From assembly GCA_020002185.1 (NCBI GenBank), contig CM034533.1, positions 67,616,119 through 67,680,118 on the forward strand: 64,000 nt of DNA, written 5' to 3'. The position numbers and the translations under genes are program-made. Of the stretch, positions 23,501-34,130 are shown in pieces. The notes under the pieces were generated by a model. It did not search any database. It worked only from the letters and a program-made list of their open reading frames with translations, and was not told the origin of the DNA. Every line of letters begins with the position of its first letter. The stretch's first letter is position 1. Origin of the DNA: Paraescarpia echinospica (lineage: Eukaryota > Annelida > Polychaeta > Sabellida > Siboglinidae).

Positions 23501-23591
23501 GATTTATTTGTGCTGTCTTTATCTATGCCTCCATTTTCAGGCTTTTCTGTGAGTCCCCCCTGCGAATCTAGTTTAAATTTAAAGTTTTTAT
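20591..23591 (-). mobile_element. CR1/Jockey-type LINE (endonuclease-RT), defective
   Basis: A 3.0-kb non-LTR retrotransposon on the minus strand, flanked by the 5-bp target duplication AGTTA (20586-20590 and 23592-23596) and absent from the matching site in unit III (52360). From its 5-prime end: an apurinic endonuclease start (CVCLNARSIVNKRNEL, ITESWTT) at 23487-23089; endonuclease motifs IIMGDFNHGHIQW and GSSDHNQIHF further on; a linker at 22754-22212; the reverse-transcriptase N-part (DNKSPGVNGIPPKLL, YRPVSLTSVICKLLE) at 22188-21835; YLDFQKAFDKVPHQ at 21829-21629; SGVPQGSVLGP and the catalytic FADD box at 21654-20695; and the C-terminal NEWNRLPADCV. The 3-prime end has an AATCTTGTTA-type tandem tail. 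There is no ORF1, so it is probably 5-prime truncated. Four frameshifts and one nonsense codon break it. Confidence 0.92.
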
Positions 23592-23602
23592 AGTTAGCCT
23601 AT

Positions 23603-23685
23603 GGAAAACGCGGGATATTACTAATATCCAATATTATTGGCTGAACTAATATTATTAGTTCAGCCAATAATAATATCGTTTTTCC
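23603..23685. repeat. Foldback (hairpin) element, unit II
   Basis: Arms ATTATTGGCTGAACTAAT and ATTAGTTCAGCCAATAAT pair almost perfectly. Further out GGAAAACG pairs with CGTTTTTCC. The left arm carries an extra, itself palindromic, GGATATTACTAATATCC. The same structure is at 52370-52452, so it predates the duplication. Confidence 0.7.
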
Positions 23686-24296
23686 GGTGGTTTAGGAAGT
23701 TGGCGTTGTTAGGTATTTAAATACATAATACCGTTCAGCGACTCCTGATGGTTGAATGGGTAGTTATTTAGGGATTCCTGTAACTTGAGCGTAAGACGGA
23801 CGTCACAGCCCTGACTTGCGAGGATGGTAAGCACTCCTATGATAAGAAACTTATAGTTGTTTATATTTGCCTCTGTCATTTAATATATCCATGTTAACAG
23901 GTCACTGCCGTTTGATGATTGGTACTTTAATTAAAGATCGCACTACCAGCTTCTTCCAAGGCAACATGGACAACGTAATTCCGGCTTCATAATAGCTTGT
24001 CTTATGTACTATAAGCAAGACACAATGCCACACAACCGTACGTAACACCACTCCGCTTCAATTAGAAAACATCCTAGTCGATCCACATACGCAAGTGTGA
24101 TCCCGAACAAAAATACTATATCCTGATGATGATATTATATCACTCTGTTGTTATAAATTAATCAAAGGTTTATATTCAAAGCAGTAGCAATACAAATAAT
24201 GATATCATTAATAGTAGCAGTAGAAGTTGCAGCGTCGATTACAAGATACTTGTAAATCTACAGTATATCCGGTTTACTTAATTTACAATAATATCG

Positions 24297-24460
24297 TCAA
24301 GAATATAAGGTAAGTTCTTATATAGCGTAGTATCCACTCCCCGGGAAAGCTCAAAGTGCTCTACTCTTTACTCCCTGGCAGACCTGTTCAGTCGAACACC
24401 ATCTCGACTTATCTGGGAAGCACACAGCCACGCTGAAATTAATACCACCGCATTCGTACC
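24297..24460 (-). mobile_element. SINE/LINE tail-related relic, unit II
   Basis: GTAAGTTCTTATATAGCG at about 24311 is the inverted tail of the SINE found in pseudogene exon 3. About 110 bases further, CAGCCACGCTGAAATTAAT also matches the inverted SINE body, with unrelated sequence between. It is therefore a related, diverged retroposon in reverse orientation. The unit III copy is at about 53065-53230. Confidence 0.45.
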
Positions 24461-24479
24461 CATCATAATATTAATCTTC

Positions 24480-25610
24480 ACCACCATCGTCTCTTTCGTC
24501 GTCTTGTTTATCTTACCATTCGTCTTTACATTCGTATGCATCTTGATCATGAACTTCATCTCCATTGTTGATTTCACCATCCTGAACATCATCATCATTG
24601 TCATTGTCGTCAATATTATCTTCTTAGTCAGCATCGTTATCATAATTATCATTACATTTTCAACATCATCTTCGTCATCATCGTCGTCTACCTATTCATC
24701 CTCATCGTACTCTTGGTCATAATCTTCATCTTCATATTCGTCATTGTCATTAATATTATCACCGCTATCATCGTCTTCGTTTTCATCATGATATTGAAGT
24801 GATTCAACCTTATCACCGTCATCTTCAATTTATTCATCAACTTCATCACCATTTGTATCGTCGTCTTCGTCGTTGTCTTCTCCTTCTTATTCATCATCAA
24901 CACAATCATCATAGTCTTCCTCTTCAACTTCACCATCACCTTCGTGTTTACATTAATCTTCATCACTACCATCACCACCATCATCACCTTCATTTTCTGT
25001 ATCGTAATCGTTGTCATCGTCACTGTCATCGTCGTCTTCATCTTCATCCCCATCACCCTCATTATTCCATCTTCGTAATCGTCACCGACATATTCTTCTT
25101 ATTCGTTATCGTCGTCGTTTACCACTTCATCATCATCATCTCACTATCCTCTTCGTCTTCATCGTCGTTTTCATATTTAGCTTTTTGCATCATTATAATC
25201 ATCGCCATCTTTACCGTCGTCATCTTCCCCATGAACATCATCATTATGATCATCGCCACCTGTACCGTCGTCATCTTCACCATCAACACCATCATTATGA
25301 TCATCGCCATCTTTACCGTCGTCATCTTCACCATCAACATCATCATGATGACCATCGCCGTCATTACCGTCGTCATCTTCACCATCAACATCATCATTAT
25401 GATCATCGCCATTTTTACCGTCGTCATCTTCACCATCAACATCATCATTATAATCATCGCCACCTGAACCGTCGTCATCTTCACCATCAACGTCATCATT
25501 GTGATCATCACCGTCATTACCGTAGTCATATTCACCATCAACATCATCATTATGATCATCGCCGTCTTTACCGTAGTCATCTTCACCATCAACATCATCA
25601 TGGTATTAGT
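24480..25610. repeat. GAT-type minisatellite, unit II (51-bp period on right)
   Basis: Degenerate ATC/TTC-rich array. From about 25195 to 25610 it becomes a regular 51-bp tandem repeat of about eight units. On the minus strand one frame is continuously acidic: 25608-25177 reads 17-residue units such as HNDDVDGEDDDGKDGDD for about 143 codons up to a TAA, without a start codon. To the left (25060-24660) the acidic frame continues but is cut by at least four in-frame stops. The opposite frames give His-rich, Ile-rich and Met-rich artefacts. It is most likely non-coding, or the remains of an acidic protein. Confidence 0.75.
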
Positions 25611-26466
25611 CACATTTATTTTCATCACAATAATATGTTATTTATTTTTGGTTCTGACATAACACCCCGAAGGATGGTTTCGGTCAGTAGCGTTTGTCTT
25701 GTTTTGGGGCAGGTCCCTTTCATGATTTTGGTAGAACATTACAGTGTGTAACTGATAAAGGAAGGCGTGTCAAGACCTTTCACAGGTGGATCTTGTGGGC
25801 CTGTTGAGTCCGTAATCATCTTCGTCGTCATATTCTGGTCCATATGTTAGATTTTATTACAAAAAAGTCTTGTGTTATTACAAACTGGATCCTTATTACA
25901 AAATGGGTGTGCTTTTAATATAAAATATTTAAAATGTGTCATAATAATGGACGTTCACTAAAATTTATGTAATATTTCGTGTTTCTTCCAAGATCTAAAA
26001 CACAACTTTAGAACGGTTGCGTGATTCAAACACTGTTCGAATTAATCTATATATCAGTTCTAGTCGCACTAACCACAATAATCGAGTTAATACCAATTGT
26101 CAAATGATTTGGCCTAAGGTGATAGTTCAATGAGAAATAGCTTTGTGTGTGTAGCTTTGGTTCTATAGCGCGTGGCATATTGCTGTACAGATGACAATTA
26201 ATTGTGTGATTAAAACGATTAACGATAAAAGCAATGTGCAATTTCCATATATGTTGTACTTTATATATTTTGAATTGTCACAGTTCAAAACGGTCAAAGT
26301 CACACTCAATAAATAATACAGTACAGTAAATGATGTAGTACTGAAAGAGACATAACAATGACGGCGTTTTCGACACCAATAAAAATAACTATTGATATGA
26401 TTTGCTTGGATTTATTAAATCCTCCGTTACCACAGCTAAACATCACCCAAGTAAACGTCAATATCT
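25611..26466. other. AT-rich non-coding spacer
   Basis: Single-copy within unit II, matched by 54338-55182 in unit III. Short open frames are shared but show no domain. No gene seen. Confidence 0.6.
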
Positions 26467-26690
26467 GCATTGAGACCAGAGGTATCACGCACAGTTTACT
26501 ATTTACATTGAGACAAGAGGTATCACGCACAGTTTACTATTTGCATTAAGACAAGAGGTATCACGCAGAGTTTACTATTTGCATTAAGACAAGAGGTATC
26601 ACGCAGAGTTTACTATTTGTATTGAGACAAGAGGTATCACGCACAGTTTACTATTTGCATTGAGACAAGAAGTATCACGCACAGTTCACT
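26467..26690. repeat. 38-bp minisatellite, unit II (about 6 copies)
   Basis: Tandem units containing GACAAGAGGTATCACGCA and CAGTTTACTATTT. The unit III array (55183-55448) has about seven copies, so copy number has changed since the duplication. Confidence 0.9.
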
Positions 26691-27668
26691 GTTTTGAAGA
26701 AATCTTATGAAAAATGCAAATAAAAACATAATTAATGTTCTAATTGTAGGCTTCATGCCTAATACTTCACTAGCGGACTTGTTTGCGCGGACGCCGTCGA
26801 CACAACCATTCTCGAAGTGGGTTTGAAGTCACCATCATATAAAACAACCAAGAAATGGATACTAAAGGCCTGGATACACAAAAGTAAACAAACAAAAGTG
26901 GACGGAGCATATAACATCGTATCAACAACTGATGAAGTGCTCGTTCGTGTCCGATAACTCATCAAATTACAAAATGGGGCCTCAATCGGTATATGTGTGA
27001 ACTGTGTCGACAGAGAAACATCATTGGGCAGTGTTTTCTTCTTCTACTACTTGCCCCCGTGGGGTCAACATCACTCGGTAGCTTCTGCGTTTCTCGCTAC
27101 TTCCCTTCGTCTTTGACTGTTGTCCAATCTTGGCTGTTCACACCTGTCCTGATATGGTCCCTTTTCATGCTGTGGTTCCATATCAGCTTTCGTATGGCAG
27201 TGTCTAAACTATCGAAAACGACACGAATGTAGATCCTTTTATATGCTAGTATGGTAATTTTTATTGGGAAACAATCTGCATGCTAGATTAACATAAATTG
27301 TATTCTTTTTCAAACGTTTGTAGAATCGTCGGGATGGGTTGAGTGGTAAGGGAACCAGCGACTGTTGAATCGAGTGCTTTGGACGTGTTTGGAATTGTAC
27401 GCCTACACGTCACGTTCGCGTGTCTGCTTTGCTAAAATATTTATTTATATATACTATATATATGTTTGTATGCGTGCGTATGTGTATGTGCGTTTCTGTA
27501 TGTGTTTGTAATTGGGAGTTTTATTTGTCTTTGTATGCCTGGTATCATATATGCACGGCCGCATACTACCGACATGGCCTGATGACATGTCGAGAAACAC
27601 GTAATAACATTCGGAGATCTTTCAGCGATGATATGATTGTTTATCTTATGGCTGGTATACACAAACAC
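26691..27668. other. Non-coding spacer
   Basis: Matched by 55449-56417. No gene recognised. Around 27325-27395 a weak tRNA-like A-box can be read but the B box is poor. Confidence 0.55.
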
Positions 27669-27915
27669 TTTTTGTCTGACCCGACCAGACCAGACAACAC
27701 CAGATTAACCCCGATTGCAGTGTTTACGTTATCTCGACTAGCACCTACTGCGGTATACTCGAAGCCGGTGTGACGTCAAAATAACATCAACTTGAAAACT
27801 GTCTAATATGTCAGACTGACAACATCCACCCCCAACGTAGTCGAAAGTTAACAAGTGAACGAAATTGTCTATTGTTTAATGGTACACTGACGCGACTCAT
27901 TCCACATTAGTATGC

Positions 27916-28002
<87 letters not shown>

Positions 28003-28089
28003 TGTGTGTGTATATACATATACATATATATAATAAATACTATTAATATATTGTGTACAATGCAGTTTGAAAATCAGTCGAATTGAGTA
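27669..28089. repeat. Host tandem repeat, first copy (left half), with GA tract
   Basis: Starts TTTTTGTCTGACCCGACC and matches 31104-31556 in the same orientation. It contains a GA tract (about 27929-27999) where the second copy has CA. The pogo-like element is inserted at its right end, at the TA at 28088-28089; the interrupted copy resumes at 30646. Confidence 0.8.
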
Positions 28090-28409
28090 GGGTAAATGTG
28101 CCGGCTATCGGACAGTTAGTGAAATTAACGGACAAATCAATTTAAATTGGGTACTAAATGTTTCTACATATAGGATTAGTTGCGCCACCGGAAGCACGAT
28201 AACATACGCTACTGTTATGTTGTGATACATCATCTGGCAATAACAAAATGTACTATCCAAAATGAAATGTCCGAAAGTACGGTTGTTTCCTAGTTACAGG
28301 ACGCCGATTTCAGTGGTCAGACGATACATGTCAGATAACTGACATGGGCCAAAGTGACGCTGTTTAGTTTAATAAATAGTCATATCTAAAACGGATAAAT
28401 GGTTTATTT

Positions 28410-29294
28410 TCAAATCGAAACGTTCACAAATAATATCAACATTGTTTGGTCATGAGTAGGCTTAAGGCTAAGTATAATTGATATACTGTAGTCGATGCCT
28501 TTCCATACGTAAATCAAATTCACTGGTGGATACGTCAAGGGAACTGTCCACGTGTAAGGTGAAGCAGCTGTTGCCTTCAACGCTGTGTTTTCTTTTTTCG
28601 GGCTCTTGTCCTCCTTTTTCTCTCTAAACCCTTCGTTCGTTGTCATCTTCTCGTCTAACTCTTCTTTCTTTGGGCTCTTGTCCTCCTTTTTCTCTCTCAT
28701 CTCTTCGTTCGTTGCCCTCTTCTCGTGAAACTCTTCTTTCTTCGGGCAGTTGTCCTCCGTTTTCTCTCTCATCTCTTCGATTGTTGCCCTCTTCTCATGT
28801 AACTCATCTTTCTTCGGGCGCTTCTCCTCAGTTTTCTCTCTCATCTCTTCGTTCGTTGCCCTCTTCTCGTGTAACTCTTCTTTCTTCGGGCTCTTGTCCT
28901 CCGTTTTCTCTCTCATCCCTTCGTCAGTTGCCTTTTTCACATGTAACTCTTCTTTCTTCGGGCTCTTGTCCTCCGTTTTCTCTCTCACCTCTTCGTTCGT
29001 TACCCTCTTCTCGTGTAACTCTTCTTTCTTCGGGCTCTTGTCCTCCGTTTTCTCTCTCATGTCTTCGGTTGTTGCCCTCTTCTCGTGTAACTCTTCTTTC
29101 TTCGGGCTCTTGTCCTCCGTTTTCTCTCTCATCCCTTCGTTCGTTGCCTTCTTCTCGTGTAACTCTTCTTTCTTCGGGCTCTTGTCCTCCGTTTTCTCTC
29201 TCATCCCTTCGTTCGTTGCCTTCTTCTCGTGTAACTCTTCTTTCTTTGGGCTCATGCCCTCCGTTTTCTCTCTAATCTCATCGTCCGATGTCAT
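28410..29294 (-). CDS. Lys/Glu-rich 24-residue repeat protein in transposon, unit II
   Basis: 294 codons from a true ATG (29294) to TGA (28410-28412). The body is about 9.5 tandem copies of a 24-residue (72-bp) unit of the type REKTEDKSPKKEELHEKRAT, followed by a unique tail of about 60 residues (TALKATAASPYTWTVPLTYP ... LILFVNVSI). It is highly charged and probably forms a helix or disordered spacer. AATAAA follows one base after the stop codon, so the ORF end coincides with a polyadenylation signal. It overlaps the upstream CENP-B-type exon by 17 bp in another frame. It could be the 3-prime part of that gene through a frameshift or unseen intron, or a separate ORF. Unit III has one repeat fewer, with the frame kept. 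Confidence 0.6.
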   Translation of the reverse strand: MTSDDEIREKTEGMSPKKEELHEKKATNEGMREKTEDKSPKKEELHEKKATNEGMREKTEDKSPKKEELHEKRATTEDMREKTEDKSPKKEELHEKRVTNEEVREKTEDKSPKKEELHVKKATDEGMREKTEDKSPKKEELHEKRATNEEMREKTEEKRPKKDELHEKRATIEEMREKTEDNCPKKEEFHEKRATNEEMREKKEDKSPKKEELDEKMTTNEGFREKKEDKSPKKENTALKATAASPYTWTVPLTYPPVNLIYVWKGIDYSISIILSLKPTHDQTMLILFVNVSI

Positions 29295-30270
29295 CTTCTT
29301 CTGCTCTCACGCTCACTCTGGACACTTGACTTGCGTTCTTTGTAGCACTGGTGATAGCGACATTGACTAACGCCCAAAACATGGAAACAAATACGCTTTC
29401 TCCGCACTGGTCAATTCGCCGTGCGTTAGTTTTTTGTCTCAGGTGACGGCGCATGAAATTTCGGTACCATGGTTCGCCTAGTCTGTTATCGTCGACAGGC
29501 GTCTTCCGCTGGTCACATTCGAAGATCTGTTTTACTGAACCTAACAACTCGCCCTTCTTCTGCGTCTTCGCTAAGTGCACCAGCCGACGCACCAGGTCGT
29601 CCTCCTCCTGAAAGCAAAAACAAGTAATTGTTAATATTTAGTTAAATAAAACTAAACACATCTGCGTCAACATAAGCAATTCACAAAAGGTCGTTACATA
29701 AATGTGACACATGTGTTGAATTTCAAATCGCCTTAATCATAACAAATTTAAACATAAAACTTAAATACAATTCCTAGACTATGCAGATATCATCTTTAGA
29801 AGATAGTCTGGTCATTGGGCACATTAGGCATTTGCAATGCACCCTATCATTTATTTAGACGAAATTGGTAACACCTATAATGTTCCCACTAAATCACTTT
29901 ATTATGGTAAGAATGTAATACAGTGCTATTTGTTACCTTTATGTTTGATCAACATATAATACTAACATGTTTAACATTAACTGAAATCGTTACATAATGA
30001 TAGTTTCGCTCTTTGAAATGTGTCATGTCTGAATTCTGAATTCTGCATCTCTTCACTTCATTATAGTAGGCTGGGTTGGTGGTTAGGCCTCTATATATTT
30101 ATAAGTGAATCTATTGAGCAAGAATATGCACCTGAGAAGTTGGGACTGTGTCCGGACCACATTTGCGCTGCTCGGGCGACTTGCCAAGCAACTTGTCGCT
30201 TAGTGTCGACTTTGGCACTGAGAACAGTTCAGCCGTTCTCCGCACCCCCATGCCCTGGGTACGACATGAT
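29278..30270 (-). CDS. Psq + CENP-B/Tc5 HTH DNA-binding exons, unit II
   Basis: Two exons on the minus strand. Exon A (30270-30132) has an acceptor TGTCTACAG and donor CAG/GTGCAT and encodes helices of a pipsqueak HTH: GMGVRRTAELFSVPKSTLSD, then GKSPEQRKCGPDTVPTS. Exon B (29607-29278) begins after TTTGCTTTCAG with EEDDLVRRLVHLAKTQKKGE and continues to EPWYRNFMRRHL, a CENP-B/Tc5-type HTH. Both junctions are phase 0, so splicing is in frame, and the order psq-linker-EE-HTH is standard for this family. In pogo transposases these domains bind the inverted ends. The first psq helix and start codon should lie in a further upstream exon that I did not find. Downstream, where a DDE domain is expected, the frame ends and the Lys/Glu repeat ORF begins. 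Confidence 0.65.
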
Positions 30271-30643
30271 CTGTAGACATAATGCAAGCTTAGAATACTT
30301 CGTAGTTTATGTATTAATCGGGAGAATAACACAACCAGATTATTTTATATGTTAAACTGCAGATCTAAAATAGTTATGGGACATAAGCACCTTGAACGGA
30401 GCTGTCCGAAAACTTGTTGGTTATCGGACAGCCCTATCCACCGCGTCCGGTTTCTGGTTACGTTATATTAAAAAGACCCACAAACGACACACCACTTGCG
30501 TCACTTATTACGCTTTACGTTGCGTGAATACGCAGTGCAAAACGTGCACCTCATGCAATTTTAGTTATCGGATACCTTGTTCCAAACATTTTAAGACACG
30601 ATGTCCGATGGATAGTACTGTCCGACAATAGGCACATTTACCC

Positions 30644-31085
30644 TAAGCCTAATAAATAGCAATGGGTTGGTGACACTTCATGGATACATTTCATGATATA
30701 ACAATTGATCGACGATTTCACTGCTTCACTGACACCGATTTACGAATACAGTTCGTAAAACTCGGCGTTTATGACCAACTTTTCTCCTCAGATTACGACA
30801 TTTTATGTCACGAGGAGTGAGACAGTACAATAATGAAATAATATGACTGTACAATACTAACACAGTTGATGAATCCCTACAGATATATTTTAATAACGGT
30901 TTTATTAATGAGAGTAATTACGATTACTTAAGGCTAATGCGCAACAAAACAGGATGATGATTCGTGTGAAAAGTATTGCAATTCTTACATTTGCATAATT
31001 ATTGCTGCAATTACAATCACACATCCCCAAGCACATACTCATGCGAAAGCGAACTCACACGCGAACGCGCACACACACAGGTAAG
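30644..31085. repeat. Host repeat, first copy (right half) plus dispersed repeat
   Basis: Positions 30646-30835 match 31587-31763 (GGTGACACTTCAT ... CGATTTCACTGCTTCACTGA). They are the right half of the host repeat interrupted by the transposon. Positions 30840-31085 match 2866-3110. Confidence 0.7.
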
Positions 31086-31103
31086 AACACGTGCACACAC
31101 CCA

Positions 31104-31763
<660 letters not shown>

Positions 31764-32029
31764 ACGCCCACGCGACGGTGAACTGTTTCGTGTTTGTGTA
31801 ATGCCACCGTATTCGTAAGAAAACACAATTCATCATACAACTCTACATTTCATATGAAACAACATAAAACTGCCTAAATAGACACGATTAATATTATTAA
31901 TAACGCAACTCCTCACACGGAAGACCACGTTGAGTCAACATGAAACACACAACAAGATGCATCGTCAAACACGTAGGTACAGCATGGTCATTAATCTTCA
32001 GTGTGATAGATCTACTGTAGTGTTCCCTG

Positions 32030-32222
32030 ATTGGCTAATAAAGTATAAGTCGACCTTCAGACCACGTACAACTGTAACAATTCCAGTAATCCGAGTCGAA
32101 TGCGTTGGTGTAAATTGTATTGCTGGACCGCTATAAAAGACGAACAGGACAAAGGAACTGCATCGACCCTTCCGAAGACGATCAGACCAGCAACCGACTT
32201 CTGCCGACGACGACTGCATCTG
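32030..32222 (+). promoter_or_regulatory. Promoter and 5-prime leader exon of the CBM14-LamG gene, unit II
   Basis: TATAAAA lies at 32132-32138 within CTATAAAAGACG, and an ATTGG (inverted CCAAT) lies about 100 bp upstream at 32030-32034. Transcription should start near 32160. The leader exon would end at 32222 before GTGAGA and join an acceptor at 33347 (TTTTGTTTCAACAG), 7 bases before the ATG. The matching pseudogene positions have CTTTAAAA and a GT-to-AT donor change, which supports the model. Confidence 0.6.
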
Positions 32223-33347
32223 GTGAGAACAGTGTGAGCTTGTGTCAATGTAGGGGGATAATCAGGTGTGGTTACAAGTGTGAATTTACTGCATTTGAGT
32301 AACGGATTATTAAGTCCAGAATCCAAGTACCGACTATTCGTCGGCGATTGCACGTGCACGTCGGCTGACGAAAAGTCCGCTAGTCAGTGGCATTAGGCCC
32401 CCTACGTGGTATTGGTGAACACGATGGTTGTGTCTGACTCATGGGCTATTCGTCGGCTAAGAAATTATCGCCGACTAGGTGCCAACGAAATGCGAGTATG
32501 TGTGTGCCACGCTTTATAGTAAGTTCACAATTTAGATTGTGGTTAGTCAAGTGCTGCCGTTTGTAACTCCTCTGGACCAGTTGCATTAAATGATCCCACC
32601 CACTCAAACTCATGTAGAACGATTATAGCAGTGCGACTGAAGATAAAGATTCAAATGAGTGAACAATTGTGATCCAGCCGTACGACATTACGGAAATAGA
32701 GGCAATCGTGTAACAAACTATTTCAAACATGTGGCTCAGGGGAGCCTTCAATGACGTTAATACCATATCTGACTACATCATCACATGGTATCGGTGTCTG
32801 ATCGCGAGATATCAGACATGCCTTAGCAAGTACACACCGATTAGGACTGCAAGTATGTTTGTACAATGTGTGTATGCGTGTCTTGATGGCCTGGTTCCGG
32901 ATATATAGCGGTATGATTGCCGTTTGTAATATTAATACTACTACTCATTTTAGTAAACGTAAGTATACTAATAACAACAGTGACTGACAGGGGAATTGTA
33001 GTTAGAAGCGAGGGGTAGGCAGATGCAAAAAATTGCAGTAAATAACTAGGCTTGCAACATTTCACTTGACTTTTCACCAACAAATATATTGCCGTTCGTA
33101 ACATAACTTCCTGCAAGTAGTTGAGCAACTTATTACAGTTAAATATGTATATACTATGCGGACGGCACCACGTATAGACATTAACAACATGTAATGCGTT
33201 CAAAAAACAGTTCGTGGAGCGTTGTATTGTAACAAACTAAAGAAAACAAGACCAGACGACACTGTTTTCGAAGCAGTATTATTACAACCGCATCACAACA
33301 TTTTCATCAATATATAAATGTAAAGTTTATCTATTTTGTTTCAACAG
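32223..33347. other. Leader intron, AT-rich
   Basis: Non-coding. Contains inverted-repeat-like CGTCGGC/GCCGACG motifs around 32338-32480. Open frames here differ in sequence between units II and III without an evident coding pattern. Confidence 0.5.
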
Positions 33348-33354
33348 AGGTATC

Positions 33355-34095
33355 ATGGCGTGGACGACAATCGGAATGGTCCTTGTTGCACTGACCACAG
33401 CAGCTGCAGGTAAGAAACATAATGAGACATCTGTGTCATGTGATCAATTTTACTGCATAGGTTCTAAGTCCTAACAACGGTCAAATTATAACAAATTATA
33501 CTTTTGTATGTGTATTTAAGATTGCCAGCTCCAACAAAGCTATTACCAATTATGTGTCACATTTTTAAATCATTGCTTCGACAGTTGCACTGGCATCCGG
33601 TTGTCTATTTAACCACATTTATGAAAACAGTATTATATGGGGTGCCCATTCAATACATCGGCCGTCCTATTTGGTTACTTTCTTACATTTTTATTTTCAA
33701 ATTTTCACTGGAACCTTACTCATACCATGTTTCAGACTACAATATTTTCCCTAAACATAAGTTTAATTTTGGTAAGTAATTAAACACAACATTTTTAATG
33801 AACACACCGTTGCTTCTACGACAACTGAATAGACATGTATCCATCCTACACCAAAAAAAAAACAATAATATAGCTTATAGAAATTGCAATATGTTTGGCG
33901 ACCCCTTGTTCTAACAAGGACTCTGCCTAACGATTTTTTTTTAGTTACTTATGATATATTTTGATATAATAGTGTCGTTGTCTTATTATTATGTACCTTT
34001 ATGCAAGTTGCCATAGCATACTTTAATATTATCACCAATTTGTCTTAATAACTAAACACACACACAATGTGTACGCGTGCACACATACACATGCG

Positions 34096-34130
<35 letters not shown>

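Larger units (their letters stand above)
15806..23974 (+). pseudogene. CBM14-LamG pseudogene, unit II
   Basis: Dead paralogue of the gene at 33355-38458. Exon 1 (15806-15860) still encodes a signal-peptide-like start (MARKTMGIALVALTIRVSG). Exon 2 (16277-16419) has a 1-bp deletion and frameshift, then reads DEPLASIMPPNCCEQYDQGD. Exon 3 (17041-17520) has a frameshifting deletion and a SINE inside. Exon 4 (18223-18452) has lost about 155-165 bp of the LamG core. Exon 5 (20273-20380) is 2 bp longer than in the intact gene and frameshifted, with a stop. Exon 6 (23901-23974) keeps TSFFQGNMDN. Exon 7 was not found. The 5-prime leader donor has changed from GGTGAG to GATGAG and the TATA box is mutated. 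A LINE interrupts intron 5. Splice acceptors of several exons survive. Confidence 0.88.
28090..30643 (-). mobile_element. Pogo-like DNA transposon without DDE domain, unit II
   Basis: Bounded by TA at 28088-28089 and 30644-30645. The inverted ends agree in the first 13 bases (GGGTAAATGTGCC) and in TCGGACAGT nine bases long, separated by a 5-bp mismatch block, giving about 27 bp. The motif TCGGACA/TGTCCGA recurs beneath both ends (28108, 28270, 30403, 30425, 30603, 30618), as expected for transposase-binding sites. Inside on the minus strand are a psq helix-turn-helix exon, a CENP-B/Tc5-type helix-turn-helix exon and a Lys/Glu repeat ORF. TA target choice plus psq/CENP-B domains is the pogo/Tigger pattern. 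No DDE catalytic region is present, so the copy must be non-autonomous. Confidence 0.82.

Noticed and set aside
24799..25751. His/Arg-rich, Ile-rich and Met-rich frames in the GAT minisatellite
   Set aside because: Alternative frames of a 51-bp repeat, without start context, domain or codon constraint; only the acidic frame was kept as a finding.
27325..27395. tRNA-like sequence (TGGGTTGAGTGGTAAGGG)
   Set aside because: The B box is too poor and no cloverleaf could be folded by eye.
28640..29275. Regular 72-bp repeats considered as a CRISPR-like array
   Set aside because: The repeats are contiguous without unique spacers, in a eukaryotic transposon, and code for a repeat protein.
28640..29370. 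Plus-strand Ser/Phe/Leu-rich frames opposite the Lys/Glu repeat ORF
   Set aside because: Shadows of the 72-bp repeat; the minus-strand ORF has an ATG, a unique tail and a polyadenylation signal directly after its stop.
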